From NCBI RefSeq assembly GCF_000218895.1, contig NC_015703.1, positions 62,001-126,000 on the forward strand: DNA of 64,000 bases, read 5' to 3'. Below are positions 55,583 through 64,000 of this stretch, piece by piece. Below the pieces are notes generated by a model. The model saw only the letters and a list, made by a program, of their open reading frames with translations. It did no database searches and was not told where the DNA came from. Made by a program: the position numbers and the translations under genes. Origin of the DNA: Runella slithyformis DSM 19594. Its GTDB lineage: Bacteria > Bacteroidota > Bacteroidia > Cytophagales > Spirosomataceae. Every line of letters begins with the position of its first letter. The stretch's first letter is position 1.

Positions 55583-55639
55583 GTCTTTACGCCCACTTAT
55601 GTTTTTTTCTATGTTACCATCAAAAGTATCCCCCCCGTT

Positions 55640-55662
55640 GGTCGTAGTTTGCAACTACGACC
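55640..55662. repeat. REP-like palindrome GGTCGTAGTT-TGC-AACTACGACC
   Basis: Perfect 10-bp arms with a 3-base loop. A partial copy (GTAGCTACGAC) lies about 55 bases further on. The type resembles repetitive extragenic palindromes of Bacteroidota; no REP-associated transposase gene is nearby. Confidence 0.55.
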
Positions 55663-55835
55663 TCCCAATAAACAAAGTGTTTATAACACGGTGAGTGTCA
55701 AACCATCTGTAGCTACGACTGCCTCTTTGTTCCTACTGATAAAAAGGCCTGGTTCTGCGCAGTTTTCAAGCATGGAGAAACACCTGGCAAATGAGGAATA
55801 ATGAGACCTCCGCCTCTACACCCGCCACAAAAAAA

Positions 55836-55861
55836 GGAATCCGGTCAGTAGACCGGATTCC
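55836..55861. terminator. Bidirectional terminator after the HNH-like and YfhO genes
   Basis: Perfect 11-bp stem GGAATCCGGTC / GACCGGATTCC with a 4-base loop, preceded by AAAAAAA and followed by CTTTTTT; suits both convergent genes. Confidence 0.88.
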
Positions 55862-55887
55862 CTTTTTTACGATTACCTCTTTATGTT

Positions 55888-58365
55888 CTATGCTTCTTTC
55901 GAAGGCTTGCGACGGTATTCGATGAAGATTCCCCCCAAAAGTAAGAGTACCCAGGCCGCCGCCGCAAATCGGTCGATCCGCCGCCCGGTCTTCACCGCCG
56001 GCGGATCAAATTTAAACTCAATTTTGTGCTTCCCTGCCGGCACAACCATGCCTCGCAGGATGTAATTGGCGCGAAAATGCGGGGTTTCCTGCCCATCTAC
56101 GTAGGCTTTCCAGTCAATGCCGCCCCGATAATAGATTTCGGAGAAAATAGCCGTTTGGGCCGTTGTTGAATTTGATTCGTAGGTGAGTTGGTTCGGTTTA
56201 TAATCCGTCAATCGAATCGTGGCCGAGGTATCCGTTTGCGTTGGGGCGGCTTTTAACTGATCGGCAAAGCGTTTATCCACAAAGGCCGTTTGACGGGGAT
56301 TGAAGGCATCCAGCGCTTTCAGTTCTTCGTCAGCATTATTGACCTGCTTCACCTCCTTCACAAACCACGCATTGCCCAAGGCTTCGGGGTTGCGCTGCAC
56401 GGTAGGCTGTCCGTCCTGACCCGGCACAATGAAATAGCGCGTATTGAGCATGTTATACACCGCCATGTTGTTCTTGGTCATTTGGGCATCTACCACCTCA
56501 CGGTACCGGCGCAGCGATGCTCCGTGATACCCCCCCAGTGATTTATGGAAATAAGAAAGCCTTGCATCCTGAAACGGGCTGGTGGTCAGGTCGATCACCC
56601 GGTAATTAGGATCCGTATCCTGCATGATCTGCTGATTCGCCGGGCTCGGCTGAAACAGGTCATCGTAGGAATAATATTTTTGTTGAAAACTGTCGGTATT
56701 CAAATAACGACGGTCGACCGACCACATATCAATCAGGGTCAATCCCGCCAAAACGCCCGCCACGACGGTCGCATTTTTAAGTTTTTGGGTAGCATACGCC
56801 CATACGACACCGGCCCCCAGAAGAATAAAAATAAAGCTTCGGAAGGCATCGCCGCGCAGCATATCACTGCGGTCGGCCAACAGTGCGGTATAGAGCTCAT
56901 TGGCTGCGGCTTTGTTGTTGCCGAATTGCTGCGTAAGGGTTTCGACCAGACGAGGGTCATTTTCACTTCTGAAGTCAAACAACCCCGGAACCAGGGCAAA
57001 CAGCAGAGCCACACCGCCCGTCAGGCCCAGACTGATAAAGAACGGGCGTTTCAATTCGGCCCAATCAGGTGTCGTTTGCAACAGATTTTTCACGCCCAGG
57101 GCCGCAATAACCGCCACGCACAACTGCACGAGCGACAGGGCCATACTCACCGCCCGGAACTTATTGAACATCGGGAAATAATCAAACAGCACATAGTTGA
57201 GAACGGCAAGGTTCTTTCCCCATGATACAAACAGGAAGAATACAAACGCCACCGCAAAAGGATATTTGTAGCGATTTTCGGCGATGAATAAACCTAAGAC
57301 AAAAAGGAAACAAATGATGGCTCCCGAATAGATACCTCCACCGACAAAGCTTTGGTCGCCCCAATACGTAGATATTTGTCGCACAAACTGAGAAGCGGTT
57401 TCGGGAGGAATGTTGTAACGGCCAAGTGCACGGTACACCTCAGATTTTTCGTCCAGTTCGCCTCCGGAGGCCCCGCCCATAAAATTGGGAATAAGCAAGG
57501 TCAGTGATTCCAATTTACCGTAACTCCAGTTGAAAGCATAGTCACGGTCCAAGCCGCCGCTGGTACTTTTTTCACCCGGCTTAGGGCTCAATTCCGATTT
57601 TCCGCGAATGGTTTCTTTGGTGTATTCCAACGTTGTCCACAGTACCGAGGTATTATTTGCCACGATCAAAATGCCCATCAGGGCCAATAAGGCACTTGAC
57701 GTAATAAACGATGAAAGTTTCTTTAGGCGAATAGCCCGAACGATCTCAAAAATGGCAAATATGGCAATGATCAGTCCTGAATAATACGTAATCTGGGCGT
57801 GGTTGGCCCACAGGTCCAATCCCAACCCCAAACTGAAAACGGCAGCACCGAGCCAACTTCGGCCCTTATAGGCCCAAATTACCCCCGCGATCATGATGGG
57901 CGCAAACTCCAGGGCCTGTACCTTCGAAATATGTCCGGCTTCGATGATTTGAATATTATATGAGAAAAAAGCGAAAGCAACGGCCCCCAACACACTTGTC
58001 AGCAGACCGCACTCCAACGCCAGCAGCAGGATATAAAAGCCCAACAGATAGAAAAAGATGTATCCTCCCTGCCCGAATTGATTGATGAACGTACCCAGTG
58101 GAATCAATATGCCCCGCGAGTGGTGCCCCCAGATGAAATACGTTGGCATTCCCCCGAACGTGCTATTGGTCCAGCCGGTCCACTCACCGGTTTGTTTAAA
58201 AAAATCCGATGCTTCACGCGAGGCTGCCGCTGCCTGTAACGGGTCGTTTTGAATCAGCGTTTTTCCTTTGAGCACCGGGCTCATATACACAATAGAAAGG
58301 AGGGCAAAACCCAAAACCACCAATAAGTGAGGCAGGAGAGCTTTGAAATTAAAGGATTTTTTCAT
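55888..58365 (-). CDS. YfhO family membrane protein
   Basis: An 825-residue membrane protein with about 12-14 spans. The pattern LLPHLLVVLGFALLSIVYMSP, the extracytoplasmic loop with QNDPLQAAAASREASDFF (about 40-57) and TFGGMPTYFIW, and the long C-terminal beta-rich extracytoplasmic region from about 590 (YRVIDLTTSPFQDARLSYFHKS, LTYESNSTTAQTAIFSEIYY) are typical of Bacteroidota YfhO proteins. B. subtilis YfhO helps glycosylate lipoteichoic acid, so an envelope glycan role is reasonable here. A 94-base gap separates it from the membrane protein upstream on the same strand. Confidence 0.88.
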   Translation of the reverse strand: MKKSFNFKALLPHLLVVLGFALLSIVYMSPVLKGKTLIQNDPLQAAAASREASDFFKQTGEWTGWTNSTFGGMPTYFIWGHHSRGILIPLGTFINQFGQGGYIFFYLLGFYILLLALECGLLTSVLGAVAFAFFSYNIQIIEAGHISKVQALEFAPIMIAGVIWAYKGRSWLGAAVFSLGLGLDLWANHAQITYYSGLIIAIFAIFEIVRAIRLKKLSSFITSSALLALMGILIVANNTSVLWTTLEYTKETIRGKSELSPKPGEKSTSGGLDRDYAFNWSYGKLESLTLLIPNFMGGASGGELDEKSEVYRALGRYNIPPETASQFVRQISTYWGDQSFVGGGIYSGAIICFLFVLGLFIAENRYKYPFAVAFVFFLFVSWGKNLAVLNYVLFDYFPMFNKFRAVSMALSLVQLCVAVIAALGVKNLLQTTPDWAELKRPFFISLGLTGGVALLFALVPGLFDFRSENDPRLVETLTQQFGNNKAAANELYTALLADRSDMLRGDAFRSFIFILLGAGVVWAYATQKLKNATVVAGVLAGLTLIDMWSVDRRYLNTDSFQQKYYSYDDLFQPSPANQQIMQDTDPNYRVIDLTTSPFQDARLSYFHKSLGGYHGASLRRYREVVDAQMTKNNMAVYNMLNTRYFIVPGQDGQPTVQRNPEALGNAWFVKEVKQVNNADEELKALDAFNPRQTAFVDKRFADQLKAAPTQTDTSATIRLTDYKPNQLTYESNSTTAQTAIFSEIYYRGGIDWKAYVDGQETPHFRANYILRGMVVPAGKHKIEFKFDPPAVKTGRRIDRFAAAAWVLLLLGGIFIEYRRKPSKEA

Positions 58366-58459
58366 CAGTAAAGAAATAGTTAAACGTTATGCAGTTAGGT
58401 ATCAGGGATTCGTTGTCAAACATCATGCCCGTTTTAAAGGAACTCGGCCGCAAAAATAG

Positions 58460-60136
58460 TTATTTCGGGGATAACCAACTACGTTGGCCGTTATTCGCTT
58501 CGACCAAAAGATGCCACCCCTTGGGAGATTTGGGCCATTCGCTCAGCGGTACTGCGCCCAAAAAGCCCGTGTCCTGGTATCTGGCATCATGGTATTTCTC
58601 AAACAGATCGTACCGCTTTTGAAAAAGGGTCGGATAGCCTTTTTCAGTATTGACAAAAATATAGACTTCATTCAGGGTCAGGCCTGCTTTTTTAAAACGT
58701 ACCCATCCGCGAATGACCACTTGCTTGTCAACGATTTTTACTTCATCAATATCATACTCGGCCGCATTATTTTTTAAAGAAGTATCGCCTGCGACGGGCA
58801 GGCCAACGCTGAGTTGCTTTCGTTCCACCGAATCTTTAAAGAGATTTTCGGGTAAAGGCGGAGGGATAAACAAGCCTTCTTTCACTGATGTCTGCAGCAT
58901 TTCATTGGCGTCTTTCAGTCGATAACTCCCCGCAATGGGCATTTGATGCCTAAACAGCCAATGATCTGCCACCCGCAGTTCATAGTTATTTTTAATACGG
59001 GGCAAATACACATAGACCGACATCACATACAACGCCAACGTCGCTGCACTGCCGGCCATTACTACCCGGCTTTTCCATTTCACCGCCGTAAGTTCAACGA
59101 CGGTCAGGTAAGTCACTGCCAAAAACAGCGAAGAATTCATGCGATAGCGCGATGGATATGCCCCTTCAATTCCCCGACCATAACGGTTCAGTGCTACGGC
59201 CAGTGCCGTGAGCACCAGAAAACCAAGCACTCCGTACAAGACCGGATTCTTTTGAAAATACAACCGAAAGGTCAGCCACAAAAACCACCCGATACCGCAC
59301 CATCCCATGAGCGGTGCAACAAAAGAAAGCGCCGGATGATAGGTATTTGACCCCAGAAACGCCCCCCAAAAAAGCAGAAGCTGTGCCCAATCGGCATGTT
59401 TTAAGGTATGAGCAAGAGAAGGATACCCCTCCGGTTGCTGATACCCTTTAAAATACAGCAGCACGGCAATGATCAGCACAAGGCCCCCTAAAAGCAATTC
59501 GCGAAAGCGCTTTTGAACACCCCAAACCGCCAACACGACGGGAATCAGAAACAAGCCGCTTCCAATCGTCCCAAGGGCCAGAAGGGTAGCAGAGATGGCC
59601 CCGGCCCACGCCCACCGCTCACGACGGGAAGCCAGATAAATGGCCGAAATAACCCAGCCATGAATACCGAAGTTGGCCAGCGAAGCCATGGCCCAATACG
59701 TATTATCCCAGGATTGGAGTTGAAATAATAATAATACGACCGGCAACAGCCAAAACATGCTTACTTCACTGATCGATTCAGCACTTTTATACAACAGGAA
59801 AAGTACCAAGAGTAAGCTGATATTTCCGCACCACACCAAATCGGTAAAATGAACGCTTCCCCGCAGAAAATTATCCAGCAATGAGATGACATGGATATAC
59901 ACAATTCGATGTTCGTTGTGTTGTTCAACTAATAACGATAACTTTTCGTTAAAAGAAGAGGCGTATTGCCAACGCGAAACCGCCTCCAAAACGGCGATGT
60001 AATCATCATAAAAAGGAAAATTATAACAGTATCGCAACAATAGAAAGAAGTAGACAGCAACAGGAATCAGACTGACAATCAACCCAATAGACTTTTCATT
60101 AACAGGGCATAGGGATAGGCGTTCATCTATTTTCAT
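58460..60136 (-). CDS. Large membrane protein, GT-C-like, unknown function
   Basis: A 558-residue protein with about 10 membrane spans in the first 390 residues and a soluble C-terminal domain (about 395-558) with beta character (EVKIVDKQVVIRGWVRFKKAG). The N-terminal loop after the first span carries FPFYDDYIAVLEAVSRW (about 38-54), an acidic D-D pair where GT-C enzymes place catalytic residues, and EQHNEHRIVYI follows. No named family is recognised. The ATG at 60136 is chosen because the upstream extension (to 60184) adds a Cys/His-rich tail unlike a membrane-protein start. It probably forms an operon with the YfhO gene. Confidence 0.78.
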   Translation of the reverse strand: MKIDERLSLCPVNEKSIGLIVSLIPVAVYFFLLLRYCYNFPFYDDYIAVLEAVSRWQYASSFNEKLSLLVEQHNEHRIVYIHVISLLDNFLRGSVHFTDLVWCGNISLLLVLFLLYKSAESISEVSMFWLLPVVLLLFQLQSWDNTYWAMASLANFGIHGWVISAIYLASRRERWAWAGAISATLLALGTIGSGLFLIPVVLAVWGVQKRFRELLLGGLVLIIAVLLYFKGYQQPEGYPSLAHTLKHADWAQLLLFWGAFLGSNTYHPALSFVAPLMGWCGIGWFLWLTFRLYFQKNPVLYGVLGFLVLTALAVALNRYGRGIEGAYPSRYRMNSSLFLAVTYLTVVELTAVKWKSRVVMAGSAATLALYVMSVYVYLPRIKNNYELRVADHWLFRHQMPIAGSYRLKDANEMLQTSVKEGLFIPPPLPENLFKDSVERKQLSVGLPVAGDTSLKNNAAEYDIDEVKIVDKQVVIRGWVRFKKAGLTLNEVYIFVNTEKGYPTLFQKRYDLFEKYHDARYQDTGFLGAVPLSEWPKSPKGWHLLVEANNGQRSWLSPK

Positions 60137-60248
60137 GGTGCAAATATAAGTAACAGGTAAGTGCCGACAGTGACGGCCTTCCATTTTAACAACCGGTTAT
60201 TTTTTTGAGAAAATTTCAAAATATTCGGTTTTTCATCGAAATAGAAAA

Positions 60249-60256
60249 TAAATTTG
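60249..60256 (+). promoter_or_regulatory. Probable -7 box of pfkA promoter
   Basis: TAAATTTG is an exact -7 box 75 bases before the pfkA ATG. No good -33 TTTG lies 19-21 bases upstream, so the promoter is weak or helped by an activator. Confidence 0.45.
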
Positions 60257-60330
60257 TGTGTTTGAAGTAGAAAGCAGCCCATTACCTACTGTTCCCTACG
60301 ACAATAAGCAACCACCTTAACGCCTAACTT

Positions 60331-61308
60331 ATGATCAAAAAAATTGCGGTTTTTACCTCAGGCGGAGACGCTCCCGGTATGAACGCTTGCATCCGCGCCG
60401 TAGTCCGTACTTCCATGTATTATGGAATTGAAGTATATGGTATCCGTCGCGGTTACAATGGAATGATTGCCGGTGACATTTATCAGATGACTTCTCATTC
60501 TGTAAGCAATATAATTCAGCGTGGCGGTACCATTCTTAAATCGGCCCGCAGCAAAGAATTTATGACTAAAGAAGGTCGTCAAAAAGCATTTGAACAACTC
60601 CAAAAATTCGGAATCGAAGGACTTGTTGCCATTGGGGGAAACGGAACGTTTACGGGCGCCACTATTTTTTACGACGAATACGGCATCCCTACCGTAGGTG
60701 CCCCGGGAACCATCGACAATGACCTCTTCGGCACTGACTATACCATTGGTTATGATACCGCCGTTAATACAGCCCTGGAAGCCATTGACAAAATTCGCGA
60801 TACTGCTGATTCTCACGACCGCGTTTTCTTTATAGAAGTAATGGGCCGCGACTCCGGCTACATTGCCATTCAATCAGGCATTGCGGGCGGGGCTGAAATC
60901 GTGATGGTTCCTGAAGTATTAACCCCCATTACGGAGGTAATCGAAACCCTCAAGCAGGGCTGGAACCGCTCAAAGTCTTCTTCTATCATTGTAGTAGCCG
61001 AAGGAGATGAAGAAGGTAACGCCGCCGAAGTAGCCGAAAAAATCAAATCACGGGTTGATATCGACATTGATATTCGCGTAACGACCCTTGGGCACATTCA
61101 GCGGGGTGGAATCCCAACCGCGTATGACCGCATATTGGCCAGCCGTTTGGGACTCGGAGCCGTTGAAGGTCTCATGAACGGTCATAAAAATGTCATGGTT
61201 GGAATCATTAATAACGAAATCATATACACTCCTTTCAGAGATACGATCCGGTTGCCTAAACCCATCAACGAAGATATGCTTCGGATGGTGAAAATTCTCA
61301 GTACATAG
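60331..61308 (+). CDS. pfkA: ATP-dependent 6-phosphofructokinase
   Basis: A 325-residue glycolytic enzyme of the normal PfkA length, phosphorylating fructose 6-phosphate. Motifs: FTSGGDAPGMNACIRA (8-23), GYNGMIAGD 41-49, KSARSKEF with Arg73, PGTIDNDLFGTD 125-136 (base D129 or D131), and MGRDSGYIA. The nucleotide loop reads GGNGT at 102-106 instead of the usual GGDGS/GGDGT, so the Mg-coordinating Asp103 of E. coli numbering is Asn here; the following Gly keeps the ATP-type pattern. The gene stands alone with its own terminator. Confidence 0.95.
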   Translation: MIKKIAVFTSGGDAPGMNACIRAVVRTSMYYGIEVYGIRRGYNGMIAGDIYQMTSHSVSNIIQRGGTILKSARSKEFMTKEGRQKAFEQLQKFGIEGLVAIGGNGTFTGATIFYDEYGIPTVGAPGTIDNDLFGTDYTIGYDTAVNTALEAIDKIRDTADSHDRVFFIEVMGRDSGYIAIQSGIAGGAEIVMVPEVLTPITEVIETLKQGWNRSKSSSIIVVAEGDEEGNAAEVAEKIKSRVDIDIDIRVTTLGHIQRGGIPTAYDRILASRLGLGAVEGLMNGHKNVMVGIINNEIIYTPFRDTIRLPKPINEDMLRMVKILST

Positions 61309-61343
61309 CCCTGATTTATAAAATCAGACCTTAAAACACTTCA

Positions 61344-61380
61344 CAGAATAAGCTCTCCGCCCTTGAATGAGCTTATTCTG
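61344..61380 (+). terminator. Terminator of pfkA
   Basis: Perfect 11-bp stem CAGAATAAGCT / AGCTTATTCTG with a 15-base loop, followed by TACTTTTGCTTTTTT. Confidence 0.8.
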
Positions 61381-61651
61381 TACTTTTGCTTTTTTGGCAA
61401 TTTTCACTGTAGTGTGTGACGCCACCTTTCAAGTCTCTTCTATACCTACCACGGTTTGACATTGTGCCTGCTTCCCCTTTTTTGGGATACATCCCGGCGC
61501 AGTCTATGATAATGTTTTATTTGAAAATCGGGCCGAACCGCAGAAGCGATTCCAAGGGCATTCCCACCTCAATACGTATCATGGCCGCAGGGATGCTTTT
61601 TACGCTGCATAATCTTCCTTTTTACATTTTTCCGAACCTGCTTTTATTTAA

Positions 61652-61668
61652 ATTTATTCTAAATAAAT
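61652..61668 (+). promoter_or_regulatory. Upstream palindrome (possible operator) of the FecA-like gene
   Basis: 7-3-7 palindrome ATTTATT-CTA-AATAAAT directly before the -33 box. It resembles an AT-rich regulator site; identity of the regulator is unknown. Confidence 0.4.
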
Positions 61669-61669
61669 G

Positions 61670-61700
61670 TTTGTACAATAAAATTTGGTATCTACATTTG
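61670..61700 (+). promoter_or_regulatory. Bacteroidota-type promoter for the FecA-like receptor
   Basis: TTTG at 61670-61673, a 19-base spacer and TACATTTG at 61693-61700, exact in both boxes. The start should fall near 61707, 38 bases before the ATG. Confidence 0.75.
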
Positions 61701-61708
61701 CATCGTCA

Positions 61709-61725
61709 TTTAGAATAAGTCTAAA
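61709..61725 (+). promoter_or_regulatory. Palindrome over the transcription start of the FecA-like gene
   Basis: 6-5-6 palindrome TTTAGA-ATAAG-TCTAAA just after the predicted start; a repressor there would block transcription. The TTAGA half-site also occurs reversed in the CTA core of the upstream palindrome. Confidence 0.45.
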
Positions 61726-61744
61726 CATAAATAAAAATATATAA

Positions 61745-64000
61745 ATGAAGTCTTTGATTAATACCATTTTACTTGTCTTAGTTATGGGTATTATGGCTTT
61801 TGGGCAGCGATCAACCATAACAGGAAAGGTGACGGATACATCGAAACAGACGATCGTGGGAGCGAGTGTTGTATTGAAAGGAACCGTGAGAGGGGTTCAA
61901 ACAAACACCTCCGGTGAGTATATCATTAAAGGATTAAAAGCAGGCAATTATGTAGCGGTAATTTCGACAGTAGGAATGAAATCTCAGGAAACAGCGGTTG
62001 TTCTTGAAGAAAACGAATCAAAAACCCTGGATTTTGTCTTGGAAGAAGAGACGTACACCCTCAGTGATGTTCAGGTAACAGGCAGCAAAGGCGTAAAAGG
62101 GAATGAGCATTTGGCGGAGGTAGAGGGCTACTCGATCAATGCTTCCAAGAAGAACGAAGTCATTAAACTTGACAATATCAATGCCAACCTGGCAATGAAT
62201 AACAGCCGTCAGATTTTCAGCCGTACGCCGGGTATCTCGGTTTGGGAAAACGATGGTTCGGGTGTGCAGCTTGGGGTGGCGTCGCGCGGTTTGAGTCCGA
62301 ATCGCTCCTGGGAATTTAATACACGTATGAACGGCTATGACATCACTCCCGATCCAATGGGCTACCCTGAAGCCTATTACACGCCGCCGATGGAGGTGGT
62401 TGACCGCATAGAAATTGTGCGTGGTGCTTCTTCCCTTCAATACGGCTCGCAGTTTGGCGGTTTGATGAACTTTGTCCTTCGTAAGCCGGATATTTCTACG
62501 CGTTTTACGGTTGAGTCGCAGAATACCACGGGCAGCAACGGGCTTTTCAGTACCTTTAACTATATCGGCGGTACAGAGGGGCGTTTGAGTTATACTGCTT
62601 ATTATCAGAAGCGTATGGGGAATGGTTGGCGTGAAAATAGCCGTTTTGATACCGACCATGCTCACCTTGAGTTGAGCTATGCAGTATCTAATAAACTGAA
62701 AATCGGGGTTGAAGCTACGTATATGATGACCGAAATTCAACAGGCGGGGGGCTTGACCGATGCGCAGTTTATCCAAGATTCACGGCAAAGTGTGCGGGCA
62801 AGAAATTGGTTCAGTACTCCTTGGTGCATTCCAAGTGTAAATGCCGAGTACATTTTCAGTCCCAAAACCAAACTCAGCTTGAAGGCATTCTCGACCATTG
62901 CCGAGCGTAACAGTGTGGGGAATGTCAGAGCCATTACTGAAGTTGACAACTTAACAGCCCCTCGCCAGGTAGACAGAGATTTTTATACGACTATCGGTTC
63001 GGAACTCCGACTTTTGACCGATTACAAATTTCTCGGAAAAGAAAATACTCTGGCAACCGGCCTGCGTTATTTCCGTGGCCACATTGACCGCAAGCAACAG
63101 GGAAGAGGCACAAACGGTGCAGGAATGGATTTTGATCTTTCAGATGGAGCTTATCCCAGAGACTTAGATTTTACGAATATCAATCAAGCCGCTTTTTTTG
63201 AGAATATTTTCAGATTTAACAAAAAACTTCTGGCGACCCTGGGGGCAAGGGTAGAAAATATCTCCTCAACCATGGAAGGCCAATTCAGTTTAACCAACGG
63301 CAACCCGACGCTACTGAGTCCGATCACACGCAATCGCAGTTTTATGATTTTTGGCGGTGGACTCGAATACCACATCAGCCCGCAAACGGAATTTTATTCC
63401 AATATTTCACAGGCTTACCGCCCGGTCTTGATTTCTGACCTTACGCCTCCTGCCACGACCGATATTATTGACGAAAACCTCCAAGACGCTCGCGGGTACA
63501 ATTTTGACTTTGGGTATCGTGGAAAAGTCGGCAATTATTTAAACTTTGATGTGGATTATTTTTATGTGAATTATAATAACCGTATCGGAACAATTACGCA
63601 GACAAACGCTGCCAATCAACGTTATCAGTTTCGCACGAATTTGGGGCGTTCGGTGAGCCAAGGCTTTGAAGGGTATGTTGAATTCGACCCGATTACGGCA
63701 TTTTTTAAAAAATCGAAAGTGGGGTATTTGAGCGTTTTTGCTTCTATCGCTTACATTGATGCTGTTTATCATGACTTTGCAACTACTTCGGTTGTAAACG
63801 GTCTGGTGGCAGAAGGAAATCTTGCGGGCAAAAGGGTAGAAAACGCCCCAAGAAAAATCAATCGTTTTGGGGTGACTTACAACAAAAAAGGGTTTTCGGT
63901 GACGTGGCAATTGAGCGATATTGGCAAAGCTTACGCCGATGCTTCCAATACAGAAGCGGCTAATGCTGCCGCCACAACGGGCATAATTCCGGCTTATACC
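61745..64000 (+). CDS. FecA-like TonB-dependent receptor, N-terminal 752 residues (runs off the window)
   Basis: The frame is open from the ATG at 61745 to the right edge (752 codons seen). Signal peptide about 1-21 (LLVLVMGIMAFGQ); a carboxypeptidase-like beta domain (about 24-100: ITGKVTDTSKQTIVGASVVL, NTSGEYIIKGL); a plug domain (about 125-250) with FSRTPGISVWEN, LGVASRGLSPNRSWEFN and DRIEIVRGASSLQYGSQFGG; then barrel strands. The plug most resembles FecA (ferric dicitrate) and related siderophore receptors. Iron uptake is an inference from that resemblance. A well-formed promoter with two palindromes precedes it. Confidence 0.9.
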   Translation, partial: MKSLINTILLVLVMGIMAFGQRSTITGKVTDTSKQTIVGASVVLKGTVRGVQTNTSGEYIIKGLKAGNYVAVISTVGMKSQETAVVLEENESKTLDFVLEEETYTLSDVQVTGSKGVKGNEHLAEVEGYSINASKKNEVIKLDNINANLAMNNSRQIFSRTPGISVWENDGSGVQLGVASRGLSPNRSWEFNTRMNGYDITPDPMGYPEAYYTPPMEVVDRIEIVRGASSLQYGSQFGGLMNFVLRKPDISTRFTVESQNTTGSNGLFSTFNYIGGTEGRLSYTAYYQKRMGNGWRENSRFDTDHAHLELSYAVSNKLKIGVEATYMMTEIQQAGGLTDAQFIQDSRQSVRARNWFSTPWCIPSVNAEYIFSPKTKLSLKAFSTIAERNSVGNVRAITEVDNLTAPRQVDRDFYTTIGSELRLLTDYKFLGKENTLATGLRYFRGHIDRKQQGRGTNGAGMDFDLSDGAYPRDLDFTNINQAAFFENIFRFNKKLLATLGARVENISSTMEGQFSLTNGNPTLLSPITRNRSFMIFGGGLEYHISPQTEFYSNISQAYRPVLISDLTPPATTDIIDENLQDARGYNFDFGYRGKVGNYLNFDVDYFYVNYNNRIGTITQTNAANQRYQFRTNLGRSVSQGFEGYVEFDPITAFFKKSKVGYLSVFASIAYIDAVYHDFATTSVVNGLVAEGNLAGKRVENAPRKINRFGVTYNKKGFSVTWQLSDIGKAYADASNTEAANAAATTGIIPAYT

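Larger units (their letters stand above)
55583..55887. other. Gene-free stretch with a REP-like palindrome and a terminator
   Basis: 305 bases between the HNH-like gene and the convergent YfhO gene. It holds a perfect 10-bp palindrome GGTCGTAGTT / AACTACGACC (55640-55662), a related CTACGAC word near 55712, and the terminator at 55836-55861. No convincing ORF. Confidence 0.5.
61309..61744. other. Gene-free stretch holding the FecA-type promoter
   Basis: 436 bases between pfkA and the TonB receptor. It contains the pfkA terminator, an unlikely 100-codon frame (61416-61718), and the promoter with two palindromes (61652-61725). The last 100 bases are very AT-rich. Confidence 0.5.

Noticed and set aside
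61416-61718. 100-codon + strand frame before the FecA-like gene
   Set aside because: It runs through the promoter and palindromes of the next gene and its product has no plausible composition.
62018-62776. 252-codon minus-strand frame opposite the FecA-like receptor
   Set aside because: The + strand carries plug and barrel motifs throughout; the minus product has no recognisable feature.
1-64000. CRISPR arrays, insertion sequences, tRNA or rRNA genes
   Set aside because: No regularly spaced repeats, transposase motifs, cloverleaf-like or rRNA-like segments were seen when reading the gaps between genes.

Overview
The window looks like chromosomal DNA of a Bacteroidota bacterium, most likely of the order Cytophagales (Spirosomaceae/Runella-like). 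The evidence is the mix of families (DUF4249 lipoprotein beside a carboxypeptidase-domain TonB receptor, PUR/DUF3276 protein, 2TM proteins, YfhO-type membrane protein, DUF4369-type thioredoxin-fold lipid/periplasmic proteins, secreted GH9/GH13/GH29 enzymes). It also includes promoters of the Bacteroidota type (TTTG, about 19-21 bases, TAnnTTTG) and the near absence of strong Shine-Dalgarno sites. The genus is an inference. I saw no tRNA, rRNA, CRISPR array, insertion sequence, prophage or replication origin.

0-18.7 kb is mostly housekeeping: the C-terminal part of an alpha/beta hydrolase, a DUF349 protein, the ABC-F ATPase EttA, an SDR epimerase, an OmpA-domain protein, a PolX/PHP protein with a degenerate polymerase site, a coiled-coil membrane protein, two tandem 2TM proteins, Ung, ApaG, a methyltransferase, a MarR regulator, an MFS transporter, Fmt, GreA (behind a leader with a small ORF and a terminator-like hairpin), a small unknown protein, YchF and a PUR-family protein.

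18.8-31.8 kb holds cell-envelope and metabolic genes: RlpA, a DUF58 protein and a lipoprotein in a row; an HGSNAT/DUF5009-like acyltransferase; a secreted GH13 enzyme; a GT4 glycosyltransferase; cytochrome oxidase subunit III; IspE; a SerB-SerA fusion; and a secreted GH9 cellulase.

31.8-48 kb holds the sbcDC operon, two YdcF/ElyC-like proteins, a tandem pair of thioredoxin-fold exported proteins, ClpS, a sodium:solute symporter, a DUF4249-TonB receptor pair, a small GNAT protein and a pirin.

48-64 kb is the most accessory part: a large exported protein joining a BNR/sialidase-like domain to a GH29 fucosidase and a discoidin-like module; a group of four multi-membrane-span proteins of GT-C or YfhO type, interrupted by an AT-rich, uncharacterised C-x2-C/H/C-x2-C (HNH-like) gene; PfkA with an unusual GGNGT loop; and a FecA-like TonB receptor that runs off the right end, behind a well-formed promoter flanked by two palindromes.

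I did not find a clear multi-gene defence or mobile system. The strongest leads are the HNH-like gene with a small overlapping upstream ORF, the greA leader, the degenerate PolX site, the PfkA substitution and several families of intergenic palindromes.
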